Source of the DNA: DASZQY01 sp035548515
GTDB taxonomy: Bacteria > Pseudomonadota > Alphaproteobacteria > Rhizobiales > Kaistiaceae
Assembly: GCA_035548515.1 (NCBI GenBank)
Contig: DASZSW010000005.1
Coordinates: 1-28,465 of the forward strand
Direction of reading: 5' to 3'
DNA length: 28,465 bases
Part shown: one piece after another, positions 1-8,414 of the stretch
How the letters are laid out: each line of letters opens with the position of its first letter
How positions within the stretch are numbered: position 1 is the first letter of the stretch
The notes under the pieces: model-generated
The model's input: the letters and a program-made list of their open reading frames with translations, nothing else
The model's database searches: none
What the model was told of the DNA's origin: nothing
Position numbers and translations under genes: made by a program

Positions 1-255
1 CGTCCAGTGCGGCTTCGGGTGCGTCAGCGGCACGCCGGGCGACAGCACCAGCGCGTTGACTGTCTTCCAGTTGATGTCGTGCAGGTCTTCGGTAGCCAAC
101 CCCGCAGCCTTCGCGTCGGCAACGCGGCTGGCCTCGTCGTCGAAGCAGATCACCTTCGCGCCGCCTTTGACCAGCGCGCCCGCGCTGATCAGCCCCGATT
201 TACCGAGGCCGAACACGGCCACGGTCTTGCCTGCAAAGGCGGTGATCGGGATCAT
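1..255 (-). CDS. murD: MurD, UDP-N-acetylmuramoyl-L-alanine:D-glutamate ligase (N-terminal part only)
   Basis: This cytoplasmic Mur ligase adds D-glutamate to UDP-MurNAc-L-Ala in peptidoglycan precursor synthesis. Only the first 85 codons are in the window; the gene runs off the left edge. The visible part is the N-terminal Rossmann-like UDP-binding domain, with GLGKSG at about residues 16-21 and the SPGVP motif near residue 74, both typical of MurD. The ATG overlaps the mraY stop codon in an ATGA, so translation is probably coupled to mraY. Its place right after mraY is the standard dcw order. The catalytic ATP-binding and C-terminal domains cannot be seen. Confidence 0.93.
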   Translation of the reverse strand, partial: MIPITAFAGKTVAVFGLGKSGLISAGALVKGGAKVICFDDEASRVADAKAAGLATEDLHDINWKTVNALVLSPGVPLTHPKPHWT

Positions 256-1337
256 CGCAGCTTGAGCGTCGCGAGCCCTGCCAGCGCCAGCACGACCGCG
301 ACGATCCAGAACCGGATCACGATCTGCGGCTCGGTCCAGCCCATCTGCTCATAGTGATGGTGGATCGGCGCCATCTTGAAGACGCGCTTGCCCGTGAGTT
401 TGAAGCTCGCCACCTGCACGATTACCGAGACGGCCTCCAGCACGAACAGCCCGCCGACGATGGCGAGCACGATCTCCTGCTTGATCGCGACGGCCACAGT
501 GCCGAGCAGACCGCCAAGCGCCAGCGATCCGGTATCGCCCATGAAGATGGCCGCCGGTGGCGCATTGAACCAGAGGAAGCCGAGGCCGGCGCCGAGCAGT
601 GCGCCACACACGACGGCAAGCTCGCCGGTGCCAGGCACCGGGTGAATCTGGAGGTAGTCGGCGAAGACCGCGTTACCGGCGAGGTATGCGATGAGAGCGA
701 AGCTCGCCGCGGCGATCATCACCGGCACGATGGCGAGGCCATCGAGGCCATCGGTGAGGTTCACGGCGTTGCCGGCACCCACGATGACGAACGCCGCGAT
801 CGGCACGAAAAACCAGCCAAGGTTGATCACGGCGTCCTTGAAGAAGGGAAACGTCAGCTCGGTCGCCAGCGGCTGCTCGCCGATATACGCGAACGCAATC
901 GCCGCGATCACGGCAATCGCCGCTTCGATCGCGAGGCGCGCGCGGCCGGAATAGCCGGTGTTCGTCGCCTTGCTGACCTTCAGGTAGTCGTCGTAAAGGC
1001 CGACCGCACCAAACCCGATGGTGACGAACAGCACCACCCAGACATAAGGGTTGGCGAGATTCGCCCAAAGCAACGTGGTGACGACGAGCCCCGACAGGAT
1101 CATCAGGCCGCCCATCGTCGGCGTGCCCTTCTTGGTGATCAGGTGGCTCTGCGGTCCGTCCGCACGGATCGGCTGGCCCTTTCCCTGGCGCACGCGCAGC
1201 GCCGCGATGATGGTCGGGCCGAACAGGAAGACGAAGACGATCGCCGTCACCGTCGCCCCCGCGGTGCGGAAGGTGATGTAACGGAAGATGTTGAAGAGCG
1301 TGAAGTGCTCGCCGAACTGGCCGAGGTAGTAGAGCAT
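252..1337 (-). CDS. mraY: MraY, phospho-N-acetylmuramoyl-pentapeptide transferase
   Basis: This integral membrane enzyme moves phospho-MurNAc-pentapeptide onto undecaprenyl phosphate to make lipid I. The product is 361 residues, the usual length, with about ten hydrophobic spans. Hallmarks are visible: the DDYLK motif with D116 and D117, the NxxNLTDGLDGLA block around residues 190-202, the GDTGSL motif near 267-272, and the triple histidine at 326-328. The reading frame is open further upstream, but the ATG at 1337-1335 gives the family N-terminus and lies 2 bases after the murF stop. Its own stop overlaps the murD start (ATGA). Confidence 0.97.
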   Translation of the reverse strand: MLYYLGQFGEHFTLFNIFRYITFRTAGATVTAIVFVFLFGPTIIAALRVRQGKGQPIRADGPQSHLITKKGTPTMGGLMILSGLVVTTLLWANLANPYVWVVLFVTIGFGAVGLYDDYLKVSKATNTGYSGRARLAIEAAIAVIAAIAFAYIGEQPLATELTFPFFKDAVINLGWFFVPIAAFVIVGAGNAVNLTDGLDGLAIVPVMIAAASFALIAYLAGNAVFADYLQIHPVPGTGELAVVCGALLGAGLGFLWFNAPPAAIFMGDTGSLALGGLLGTVAVAIKQEIVLAIVGGLFVLEAVSVIVQVASFKLTGKRVFKMAPIHHHYEQMGWTEPQIVIRFWIVAVVLALAGLATLKLR

Positions 1338-1339
1338 GC

Positions 1340-2797
1340 TTAGGCCGTTTCCTGTTCCTGCCGGTCTTCGGCTGCGCTCTTCCGAGACAGAAGTCGCGCC
1401 TTGATGTTGTCCACGAGCGGTCCCATGCGGCTGGCGTTGGAACCTTTCACCATCACGATGTCCCCCGGCGCCAACGCTTTCATGACGGCGGGCTCTAGCG
1501 CCGCGGCCGTCTCGGCGTAGCCTCCGCGCACGCCGGCAGGCAACGCGTCCCACAAGGCATGCATCATCGGGCCGGCGAGGAAGACAGCATGGACGTGCGC
1601 CGCGTCGATTGCCTCGGCGAGACCCGCGTGCATCTTCGCGCTGTCCTTCCCGAGTTCGCGCATGTCGCCGAGGACCGCGATACGGCGCCCCGATTTCTTC
1701 ACCTCAGCCTGGCCGAGGAGCGCGATCGCGGCGCGCATGGAGGCCGGATTGGCGTTGTAGCTTTCATCGATCAGGATCGCCTCGCCGCCACGCGGAAGGG
1801 CGAGCACGTGGCGCTCGCCCCTGCCCCTCGGCGCGTGGATGTCCGCGAGCGCCAGGCAGGCTTTCGCGAGATCAGCGCCGAGCAGAGAGACGGCGCCAAG
1901 CACCGCCAGCGAATTCTGCACGACATGGCGACCGGGCGCACCGAGCTTGTAGGACACCGCCTCGCCGAACACCGAAGCCGAGACGCAACTGCACTCGGGC
2001 TTGAGGCAGACGTCCTCGAGACGGATGTCCGCCTTCTTGTGTTCGCCGAACGAGACAACGCGTTCGACGCCGGCTTCCTTCGCCAGCTTGGCGAGCAGCG
2101 TGTAGTGCGCGTTATCGCGATTGAGGATCGCCGTACCGCCCTCCTCGAGGCCGAGGAAGATTTCCGCCTTGGCGCGAGCGATATCCTTGACCGACTTGAA
2201 ATACTCCAGGTGCACCGGCTCGACGGTCGTGATGACCGCCACCCGCGGCCGCACCATCTTCACCAGCGGTTCGATCTCACCGGCATGGTTCATGCCGATC
2301 TCGAAGACACCGTATTTGGCCGACAACGGCATGCGCGCGAGAGTGAGGGGCACGCCCCAGTGGTTGTTGAACGAGGCCGGCGAGTAATGCGTCTCGCCGT
2401 CGGCGCCGAGGGTCGCGGCGAGCATCTCCTTGGTCCCGGTCTTGCCGACGCTGCCGGTGACCGCAACGATACCCGCTTGCGAACGCGCGCGCGCAGCAAT
2501 GCCGAGCCGGCGGAGCGCGTCGAGCACATCATCGACGATGGTGAGGCAGCCCTTGGCGCGCCCGAGTCCTGGCAGGCGCGCATCCGCCACCACCGCCGTG
2601 GAGGCACCTTTGCCCAGCGCCAGCGTCACGAAGTCATGACCGTCGTGCGTATCGCCCTTGATGGCGAAGAACGCATCGCCGGGCCTCAGCGTCCGCGAGT
2701 CGATCGAGATGCCGGTGACATCGTCCGGCGCGGCGCCGGCACGCCGTCCCTTTGTCACCTTCAGCAACGCGTCATAGGACCAGAGCGGCGCGCTCAT
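1340..2797 (-). CDS. murF: MurF, UDP-MurNAc-tripeptide:D-Ala-D-Ala ligase
   Basis: This cytoplasmic Mur ligase adds D-Ala-D-Ala to UDP-MurNAc-tripeptide and completes the pentapeptide. The product is 485 residues. The N-terminal domain carries the SIDSRT motif (about 31-36). The central ATP-binding domain has the P-loop GSVGKTG at 115-121 and a following SFNNHWGVP block. The C-terminal domain has DESYNANP and LGDMRELG, all typical of MurF. The ATG overlaps the murE stop in an ATGA, and mraY starts 2 bases after its stop, so it lies within a tightly packed operon. Confidence 0.96.
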   Translation of the reverse strand: MSAPLWSYDALLKVTKGRRAGAAPDDVTGISIDSRTLRPGDAFFAIKGDTHDGHDFVTLALGKGASTAVVADARLPGLGRAKGCLTIVDDVLDALRRLGIAARARSQAGIVAVTGSVGKTGTKEMLAATLGADGETHYSPASFNNHWGVPLTLARMPLSAKYGVFEIGMNHAGEIEPLVKMVRPRVAVITTVEPVHLEYFKSVKDIARAKAEIFLGLEEGGTAILNRDNAHYTLLAKLAKEAGVERVVSFGEHKKADIRLEDVCLKPECSCVSASVFGEAVSYKLGAPGRHVVQNSLAVLGAVSLLGADLAKACLALADIHAPRGRGERHVLALPRGGEAILIDESYNANPASMRAAIALLGQAEVKKSGRRIAVLGDMRELGKDSAKMHAGLAEAIDAAHVHAVFLAGPMMHALWDALPAGVRGGYAETAAALEPAVMKALAPGDIVMVKGSNASRMGPLVDNIKARLLSRKSAAEDRQEQETA

Positions 2798-4248
2798 GCC
2801 GCCTCCTCGGCGGCCAGCGCCGCCGTTACCGCATCGCGGTCGGAAAACGGAATGGTCCGGCTGCCAATGATCTGGCCAGTCTCGTGGCCCTTGCCGGCGA
2901 CCACCAGGACGTCGCCGTTACCGAGCATCTTCACCGCCCGGCGGATGGCATCGCCGCGATCGGCAATCTCGATGGCGTCGGGCGCGGCATCCATGATCGC
3001 CTTGCGGATCGCCGCCGGATTCTCGGAGCGCGGATTGTCGTCGGTGACGATGACGACATCGGCGTTGGCGTGCGCGGCGGCACCCATCAGGGAGCGCTTG
3101 CCGGGATCGCGATCTCCGCCGGCACCGAAAACGACGTAGAGGACGCCCTCGGTCATCGGGCGCAGCGCGCGGAGCACACTGACCAGCGCGTCGGGTTTAT
3201 GGGCGTAGTCGAGGAACACCATCGCGCCGTTCTGCTTCGACCCAACCAGCTCGAGACGCCCAGGCGCGCCCTTGAGGTTGCTCAGCGCGTTGAGCGCGTC
3301 CTGGGTTTCGATACCTGCACCGATCGCAAGGCCCGCGGCGACCAGAGCGTTCGACGCCTGGAACGCGCCGGCGAGCGGCAAACTCACCTCGTATTCCTTG
3401 CCGAACGCGCTGACGATGAGCTGCTGGCGAAACCCCTTCGGCGTGCGCTCGACAAGCTTCAGCTCCTCGCCCGCTTTGCCTGTGCGGATCAGGATCTGGC
3501 CGCGTTCGCTTGCCGCCTTCTCGACTTCGGCCGCGTAAGCACCGTCCATGTCGATCACCGCGACACCGGACGGCGGTAGCACAACGTTGAACAGGCGGAG
3601 CTTCGCGGCAAGATAAGCTTCTACCGTCGGGTGGTAGTCCATGTGATCGCGGCCGAGATTCGTGAACGCCGCCGCCTCGAGCTTCAGACCGTCGACGCGT
3701 CGCTGGTCGAGCCCCTGGCTCGACGCTTCGATCGCGGCGTGCGTAATACCCCGCTCGGCGAGTTCATCGAGCACGGTATGCAGTGCGACCGGGTCCGGCG
3801 TCGTCATGGTGCCGTAGTCGGCACCGCTGGCAGTGACGACACCGAGCGTGCCGATGCTGGCGGCCTGATTGCCGGTCGCGGCGAAAATCTGGCGGGTGAA
3901 ATCGGCGACCGACGTCTTGCCGCTGGTGCCGGTGACGGCGACCAGGTGCGTCGGCTGGAAGGGACGGAAGCGCGCCGCGATCAGCGCCAACGCGCGGCGT
4001 GGATCTGCGGAGCGCAGGATCGGCACCGTCGCGACGATTGCGGCGTCCGTCTGCGCAAGGATCGCGACCGCGCCCTTCGTCACCGCATCGGCGACGAACT
4101 TTGCGCCGTCTGTGTGGGTGCCGGCAAGCGCCACGAACAGCGATTGCGCCTGCACGGTGCGGCTGTCGGCGGACACGCCCTTGACGTCGATGGAGCCGGC
4201 GCCCTCGGGCACGGTCACATCGGGGGGGACGAGGTCCTCAAGCAGCAT
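2794..4248 (-). CDS. murE: MurE, UDP-MurNAc-L-Ala-D-Glu:meso-diaminopimelate ligase
   Basis: This cytoplasmic ligase adds the third amino acid of the peptidoglycan stem peptide. The product is 484 residues. The P-loop GTSGKTS is at 107-113, the carbamylated-lysine motif AKLRLF has K216, and the DNPR motif sits at 404-407. In this family DNPR marks specificity for meso-diaminopimelate rather than lysine, as expected in a Gram-negative cell wall. The gene follows ftsI after a 62-base gap in which I see no clear signal, and it overlaps murF by 4 bases (ATGA). Confidence 0.97.
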   Translation of the reverse strand: MLLEDLVPPDVTVPEGAGSIDVKGVSADSRTVQAQSLFVALAGTHTDGAKFVADAVTKGAVAILAQTDAAIVATVPILRSADPRRALALIAARFRPFQPTHLVAVTGTSGKTSVADFTRQIFAATGNQAASIGTLGVVTASGADYGTMTTPDPVALHTVLDELAERGITHAAIEASSQGLDQRRVDGLKLEAAAFTNLGRDHMDYHPTVEAYLAAKLRLFNVVLPPSGVAVIDMDGAYAAEVEKAASERGQILIRTGKAGEELKLVERTPKGFRQQLIVSAFGKEYEVSLPLAGAFQASNALVAAGLAIGAGIETQDALNALSNLKGAPGRLELVGSKQNGAMVFLDYAHKPDALVSVLRALRPMTEGVLYVVFGAGGDRDPGKRSLMGAAAHANADVVIVTDDNPRSENPAAIRKAIMDAAPDAIEIADRGDAIRRAVKMLGNGDVLVVAGKGHETGQIIGSRTIPFSDRDAVTAALAAEEAA

Positions 4249-4310
4249 TGCAGTCGCCGAAATCCGGTTGTGCGGTTCATGGACACAAGGCTCCCGACCG
4301 GCGCCGAACC

Positions 4311-5978
4311 CTAGTTCGACACCAGCAGGGGGCTTAAATCATGGTCAGTCCGCGGCTCGACCCCGAGCAGCGCCGCCGAACGGCGGATAATCGCGCCTAC
4401 CGCCGGTGCCGCATTTGAGCCGGCCGTAGCCCCCGCACCCTGTTTCTCAGGCTGCGGATCGTCAAGCATTACCAGCACGACGTATTGCGGATCGTCGATC
4501 GGGAAGGCTGCCAGGAAGGAATTGATCCGATGCGTGTCGGAATAACGGCGCTCGACGACTTTTTGCGCGGTTCCGGTCTTGCCGCCGACCATATAGCCGG
4601 GAACGTCGGCCGACTTGCCTGACCCCTTCTCGACGTTCAGCCGGAACAGGTAGCGCAGCTTCTCGCTGGTCTCCGGCTTGATGACCTGGGTCGCCAGCGC
4701 GCGCGCCTGCTCGACCGTACGCGGCTCGAAGGTCGGCGGGATCAGCCAGCCGCCATTGACCAGCGCCGCGTCGGCCACGGCCGTCTGCATGGGCGTCACC
4801 GCAATGCCCTGACCGAAAGCGACGTTGATCGTGGTGAGGTCGCCCCATGTCGCCGGCAGGATCGGCTTCTTCACCTCAGGCAGATCGGTTTGCAGCTTCG
4901 TCAGCAGGCCGAAACGGCGGAGGTATTCCTGCTGGCCCTTCGCCCCCACCTTCAGCGCCATCTTCGCCGCGCCGATGTTCGACGAATAGATGAACACCTC
5001 GGGCACCGTCAGCGGCCGGCCTTTGGCGTGGAAGTCGTGGATGGTGAAGCCGCCGCTGTGGATCGGCGTCGAGGCGTCGATGACGTCGTCCATCTTCACC
5101 GCGCCGGAATCGAACGCCATCGCAAACGTGAAGCTCTTGAACACCGAGCCAAGCTCGAAGGTGCCGGCCGTCATGCGGTTGACGCGATCGCGGTCCTGCG
5201 CGCCGACGGGATTGTTCGGGTCATAGTCGGGCAGCGACACCATGGCGAGCACCTCGCCGGTGTGCGCGTTGAGCACCACGCCGGTAGCGGCGAGCGCGCG
5301 ATAACGCGTCAGCGCGTCGCTCAGTTCGTCGTGGACGATATGCTGGACACGGACGTCGATCGACAATTGCACGGGCGCAACGTCTTCCGTCGTAGCGAAG
5401 CCCGCCGCATGAAGATCGGCGAGGCCATGATCGTCGACGTACTTCTCGAAGCCGGCGGTGCCCTGGTTGTCTGTGTTGACCAGCCCAACGATGTGCGATG
5501 CCACGGACCCGCCGGGGTAGAAGCGGCGGTTCTCTTCGAGGAACCCGATCCCTGGGATGCCAAGCTCGTGGATCTGGCGTTGCTGGGTCGGCGTGATTTC
5601 GCGCTTGATCCAGACGAAGCCGGCGTTCGACGCCAGCTTCTTGCGCACCGACGCTGCATCGAGATCGGGCAGCACCGACGACAGCAACTCGGTCGCCTCG
5701 TCGGGGTCGAGGATGTTGCGCGGCTCGGCATAGAGCGACGCCATCTTGATGTCCGTCGCGAGAATCTCGCCATTGCGATCGACGAGGTCCGGCCGCGAAC
5801 TGGCCAGGCCGGCATCAGCCGCGGCAATCTCGGCGCTGTTGCTGACGGGCGTCATGCCGAACATGACAAGACGGCCGACCAGCGCGGCGAACGCAAGCAG
5901 GAAGAAGACCGCCATGACGCGGACACGCCGGCGCATGTCAGCGGCGGGCTTCAGCGTCGGCTGAGGTGTGGGTGTCAT
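4311..5978 (-). CDS. ftsI: FtsI (PBP3), septal peptidoglycan transpeptidase
   Basis: This class B penicillin-binding protein cross-links septal peptidoglycan. It is anchored in the inner membrane with its catalytic domain in the periplasm. The product is 555 residues. A short cytoplasmic tail precedes one membrane span at about 20-40, followed by the non-catalytic dimerisation domain (SSRPDLVDRNG near 60-70) and the transpeptidase domain. The active-site motifs are SxxK (S278, K281), SSN (332-334) and KTG (467-469). The frame is open further upstream, but that stretch lies inside ftsL in another frame. The ATG at 5978-5976 overlaps the ftsL stop (ATGA) and gives the family N-terminus. Confidence 0.96.
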   Translation of the reverse strand: MTPTPQPTLKPAADMRRRVRVMAVFFLLAFAALVGRLVMFGMTPVSNSAEIAAADAGLASSRPDLVDRNGEILATDIKMASLYAEPRNILDPDEATELLSSVLPDLDAASVRKKLASNAGFVWIKREITPTQQRQIHELGIPGIGFLEENRRFYPGGSVASHIVGLVNTDNQGTAGFEKYVDDHGLADLHAAGFATTEDVAPVQLSIDVRVQHIVHDELSDALTRYRALAATGVVLNAHTGEVLAMVSLPDYDPNNPVGAQDRDRVNRMTAGTFELGSVFKSFTFAMAFDSGAVKMDDVIDASTPIHSGGFTIHDFHAKGRPLTVPEVFIYSSNIGAAKMALKVGAKGQQEYLRRFGLLTKLQTDLPEVKKPILPATWGDLTTINVAFGQGIAVTPMQTAVADAALVNGGWLIPPTFEPRTVEQARALATQVIKPETSEKLRYLFRLNVEKGSGKSADVPGYMVGGKTGTAQKVVERRYSDTHRINSFLAAFPIDDPQYVVLVMLDDPQPEKQGAGATAGSNAAPAVGAIIRRSAALLGVEPRTDHDLSPLLVSN

Positions 5979-6319
5979 GGGCCGCCCGCCGTACGCAATC
6001 CCAGCGCCCCGTTGGGCGCGAGGACGGGAGACTGCTTCAGCGGGATTTCGTCTATCGTCGCCAGCTGCTTTGGCGAGAACGGCTGGAGCTTGAAATAGTC
6101 GGCGTACTTGTCGACCACCGATTGCAGCCGCGCCGGCTGCGTGAGCATCGCCCACTCGGCGCGCAGGACCGCGATCTTGTCCTTCTCCTTCGCGATCTCG
6201 GCCTGCAGGCGCGCGACCTTGTCGGCCGCCATCTCGGCCTTGTGCTTCATGTCGTAGGTAACGGCCGCGCCGATGATCATCGCGACGAGCAGCACCAGAT
6301 TGAAGATGCGCCGGAACAT
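5975..6319 (-). CDS. ftsL: FtsL-like cell division protein
   Basis: The product is a 114-residue bitopic membrane protein. It has one membrane span at about residues 7-22, then a charged heptad-rich coiled coil at about 25-60, then an ALLTQP-like block (AEWAMLTQPARLQ, about 54-66) typical of alphaproteobacterial FtsL. In the divisome FtsL pairs with FtsB and FtsQ and helps activate FtsWI. The small size, topology and position between rsmH and ftsI support the call more than sequence identity, since FtsL is poorly conserved. The ATG directly follows the rsmH TAG with no spacer, and its stop overlaps ftsI. Confidence 0.9.
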   Translation of the reverse strand: MFRRIFNLVLLVAMIIGAAVTYDMKHKAEMAADKVARLQAEIAKEKDKIAVLRAEWAMLTQPARLQSVVDKYADYFKLQPFSPKQLATIDEIPLKQSPVLAPNGALGLRTAGGP

Positions 6320-7339
6320 CTACGCCCTCCCCGCGCCAAACCGGGGCAACGCCGGGATGCCGAGATCAACCGGCTCGCGCGAACGCGCCGGGAATGATGT
6401 GCGCCGCGCGGCCCGCAATCTCGCGGACCGGGCACGCGGATTGGCACGCACCTCGCGCTCCGACGCCTCGACGCCGCTCCGCGACAACAGGGCGAACGTC
6501 GGCGGCGCGACGTTGGCCTCGGGCGCGTGACGCGAGCCGCCGGCCCGCTCCGCAGAGCGATCGGCGAGGAACCGCTTGACGATACGATCCTCGAGCGAAT
6601 GGAAGGACACGACTACCAGGCGGCCCCCCTCGCCGAGGATGCGTTCGGAGGCGGCAAGCGCGTCGGCCAGTTCGTCCAGCTCGCGGTTGACGAAGATGCG
6701 CAGCGCCTGGAACGTCCGCGTCGCCGGATGAATCTTGTCGGCGCCGCCGCGGCCGATCGCCTTCTGGACGATCTCCGCGAGTTCGGAGGTGGTGATGATC
6801 GGGCCGGCGGAGCGAGCGCGATCTATGGCAGCGGCCACCAGCCGCGCCTTCTTCTCTTCGCCCAGTACCGCGATGACACGCGCGAGGTCGCCGCGCTCCA
6901 TTTCGTTGACGACGTCGGCAGCAGTTGGGCCCGTGTCGCCCATGCGCATATCGAGCGGCCCCTCGTTGCGGAACGAGAAGCCACGCTCCGCCGTGTCGAG
7001 CTGCATGGAGGAGACCCCGACGTCGAGCACGACGCCGTCGACGCGTTCATGTCCATGCGACCGAGCGATCTCGTCGAGGTGGGAGAACCGCCCCTCGACC
7101 AGCGTCAGACGCTCGTGCTTCCCGGCGGCTGCAATCGCCGTCGGGTCGCGATCGATCGCAATGACCGACGCGCCCGTCGCGAGGATCGCGTTGGTGTAGC
7201 CCCCTGCCCCATACGTGCCGTCGATGAACAGTCCACCGGCGGCAGGCGCGAGGAAACCCAAAGCCTCCTCGATGAGAACCGGAACATGGCGAGCCAGTCC
7301 GCCAGCGACACCGCCGCTCGGTGTGCCGCGACCCGTCAT
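6320..7339 (-). CDS. rsmH: RsmH (MraW), 16S rRNA m4C1402 methyltransferase
   Basis: This SAM-dependent enzyme N4-methylates C1402 of 16S rRNA in the ribosomal P site. The product is 339 residues. The SAM-binding loop DGTYGAGGY is near 44-52, DLGVSSMQLD-like DVGVSSMQLD follows, and the RGFSFRNEGPLDMRM, FQALRIFVNREL and VVSFHSLEDRIVKRF blocks are all present. The frame is open beyond the chosen start, but that part is mraZ read in another frame. The ATG at 7339-7337 overlaps the mraZ stop by one base (TGATG), which fits coupling. The C-terminus is arginine rich, as is common in this family. Confidence 0.97.
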   Translation of the reverse strand: MTGRGTPSGGVAGGLARHVPVLIEEALGFLAPAAGGLFIDGTYGAGGYTNAILATGASVIAIDRDPTAIAAAGKHERLTLVEGRFSHLDEIARSHGHERVDGVVLDVGVSSMQLDTAERGFSFRNEGPLDMRMGDTGPTAADVVNEMERGDLARVIAVLGEEKKARLVAAAIDRARSAGPIITTSELAEIVQKAIGRGGADKIHPATRTFQALRIFVNRELDELADALAASERILGEGGRLVVVSFHSLEDRIVKRFLADRSAERAGGSRHAPEANVAPPTFALLSRSGVEASEREVRANPRARSARLRAARRTSFPARSREPVDLGIPALPRFGAGRA

Positions 7340-7821
7340 CAGTCTTCCGTCCTCTGACTTGCGCCTGCCGCGCGGTGGGTTGGGCCGAGCCGTTTCCGTA
7401 TGTCGCGCAGCCGGTTCTTGGCCTCTGCCCGGTAGGCGACAAAACGGTCCGGTTCCCAAATCTGAAACTTGTATCCCTGGCCGACGAAGGTGACCTTGTC
7501 GGTGATCCCGGCGTGCGCCTTGAGCGCGTCGCTCAGAACCACGCGCCCGTCTCCGTCGATCTTCAGGATCTCGCTCTCGCCGATCAGTGTTGTCGACAGA
7601 AGCTCGTGATCCTCCGAGAAGGGCTCGAAGTTCGCGAGGCTCGATCCGATCGTCTGGCGAAAGCGGTTGCCGCCGGCATCCACGGCCTGGCGATCCAGGG
7701 TCGGGCAGCAGTAGAGCCCGTCGAAGCCATCCACCGACAGCACGGCGCGATACGACGCCGGGATCGACACGCGACCCTTGGCGTCCAGCCGGTTGGTGAA
7801 TGTCGAAACGAACTCGTCCAT
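7339..7821 (-). CDS. mraZ: MraZ, transcriptional regulator of the dcw cluster
   Basis: This is a DNA-binding protein with two AbrB/SpoVT-like swapped-hairpin halves; MraZ is known to form rings and to repress its own operon in several bacteria. The product is 160 residues from the preferred ATG at 7821-7819, which gives the N-terminus MDEFVSTFTNRLDAKGR typical of alphaproteobacteria. An ATG seven codons earlier (7842) is possible but less likely. The two conserved repeats are visible as DAKGRVSIP (about 14-22) and DGDGRVVLS (near 96-104). It is the first gene of the cluster, and the repeat array at 7901-7935 upstream is its expected binding site. Confidence 0.95.
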   Translation of the reverse strand: MDEFVSTFTNRLDAKGRVSIPASYRAVLSVDGFDGLYCCPTLDRQAVDAGGNRFRQTIGSSLANFEPFSEDHELLSTTLIGESEILKIDGDGRVVLSDALKAHAGITDKVTFVGQGYKFQIWEPDRFVAYRAEAKNRLRDIRKRLGPTHRAAGASQRTED

Positions 7822-7900
7822 CGCCCTCGCCCGTGAACCCACGATCCCGGCGAAGCCCGCTCAAAACGGGCCGGAATGACTGGCCGGGCCAGCCTATTTC

Positions 7901-7935
7901 CGGGATTTCATGGGATACCATGGGATTTTCCGGGC
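7901..7935 (-). promoter_or_regulatory. Candidate MraZ operator: four GGG repeats at 10-base spacing
   Basis: Read on the plus strand, the pentamers CGGGA, TGGGA, TGGGA and CGGGC start at 7901, 7911, 7921 and 7931, an exact 10-base period and so one helical face. MraZ operators known from other bacteria are direct TGGG-type repeats with the same period. The array is 80-114 bases upstream of the mraZ start and overlaps the candidate promoter at 7912-7941. The TGGGA form reads on the strand opposite to the mraZ transcript; I am not sure which orientation is usual. The site call rests on the period, the core and the position. Confidence 0.8.
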
Positions 7936-7941
7936 CGTCAA
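7912..7941 (-). promoter_or_regulatory. Candidate sigma-70-type promoter of the dcw operon
   Basis: On the minus strand TTGACG (7941-7936) is followed after 18 bases by TATCCC (7917-7912). The -35 match is good and the -10 weak. The spacer and -10 lie inside the 10-base repeat array, so bound MraZ would block RNA polymerase. The rest of the 302-base divergent region 7822-8123 shows no other clear site on this strand. Confidence 0.45.
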
Positions 7942-8108
7942 TGGAAACCCGTGACACAAAAGGGAAATCGGCGCCGGTACGCGGTCACCAGACCCGGCGC
8001 CATGAACTCGATAAAAGACGGTTAGGCTTAAGATTCCGTTCGGCGGCTAAGTGCGGAGTCGTCCCAAATTGGACGCCACCGCTAATGGTGCCTCAACCGG
8101 CGCGCGCC

Positions 8109-8114
8109 TATATT
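8109..8114 (+). promoter_or_regulatory. Weak -10-like hexamer ahead of mntA
   Basis: TATATT stands out in an otherwise GC-rich stretch, 9 bases before the mntA ATG. If it is a -10 element the transcript would start at or next to the start codon and be leaderless. I find no convincing -35 hexamer at the right distance, so this is a tentative call. Confidence 0.2.
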
Positions 8115-8123
8115 GCTGGTGCC

Positions 8124-8414
8124 ATGAACCGCGACACCGCCATCGCGAAGCTGAAACAGAACGCCGACGCCATCCGCGCGCTCGGCGCCACGGCGCTCTA
8201 TTTGTACGGCTCGACGGCGCGGGATGAGGCGCGGGTCGACAGCGATGTCGATGTGTTCGTGGAATATCGCCCGGGCTTCTCGCTGTTCGAACTGTCTGGG
8301 ATCAAGGTGCTCCTCGACGAGCAGCTTTCGCGCGATGTTCACGTGACGACGCGGGACAGCCTTCATCCGCTGATGCGGCCCGGCATCGAAGAAGACGCGA
8401 TCCGCATATTCTGA
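8124..8414 (+). CDS. mntA: MntA-type minimal nucleotidyltransferase (antitoxin)
   Basis: The product is a 96-residue minimal nucleotidyltransferase of the MNT family. In the known HepT/MntA systems this protein is the antitoxin; it blocks the HEPN toxin by attaching AMP to a tyrosine near the toxin's active site. The GSx10DxD catalytic signature is complete: G29-S30, R33, then D41 and D43 within DSDVDVFVEY. The frame is open further upstream, but the family N-terminus fits the ATG at 8124. Its TGA overlaps the ATG of the next gene (TGATG), the usual coupled toxin-antitoxin layout. The partner is frameshifted, so this antitoxin may now be an orphan. Confidence 0.85.
   Translation: MNRDTAIAKLKQNADAIRALGATALYLYGSTARDEARVDSDVDVFVEYRPGFSLFELSGIKVLLDEQLSRDVHVTTRDSLHPLMRPGIEEDAIRIF

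Noticed and set aside
4890..6098. A 402-codon open frame on the plus strand
   Set aside because: It is opposite ftsI and ftsL, which are certain by motif; there is no domain and no signal for translation.
7340..7957. Long N-terminal extension of RsmH
   Set aside because: The extension is the mraZ region read in another frame. The start with the TGATG overlap gives a normal-length RsmH.
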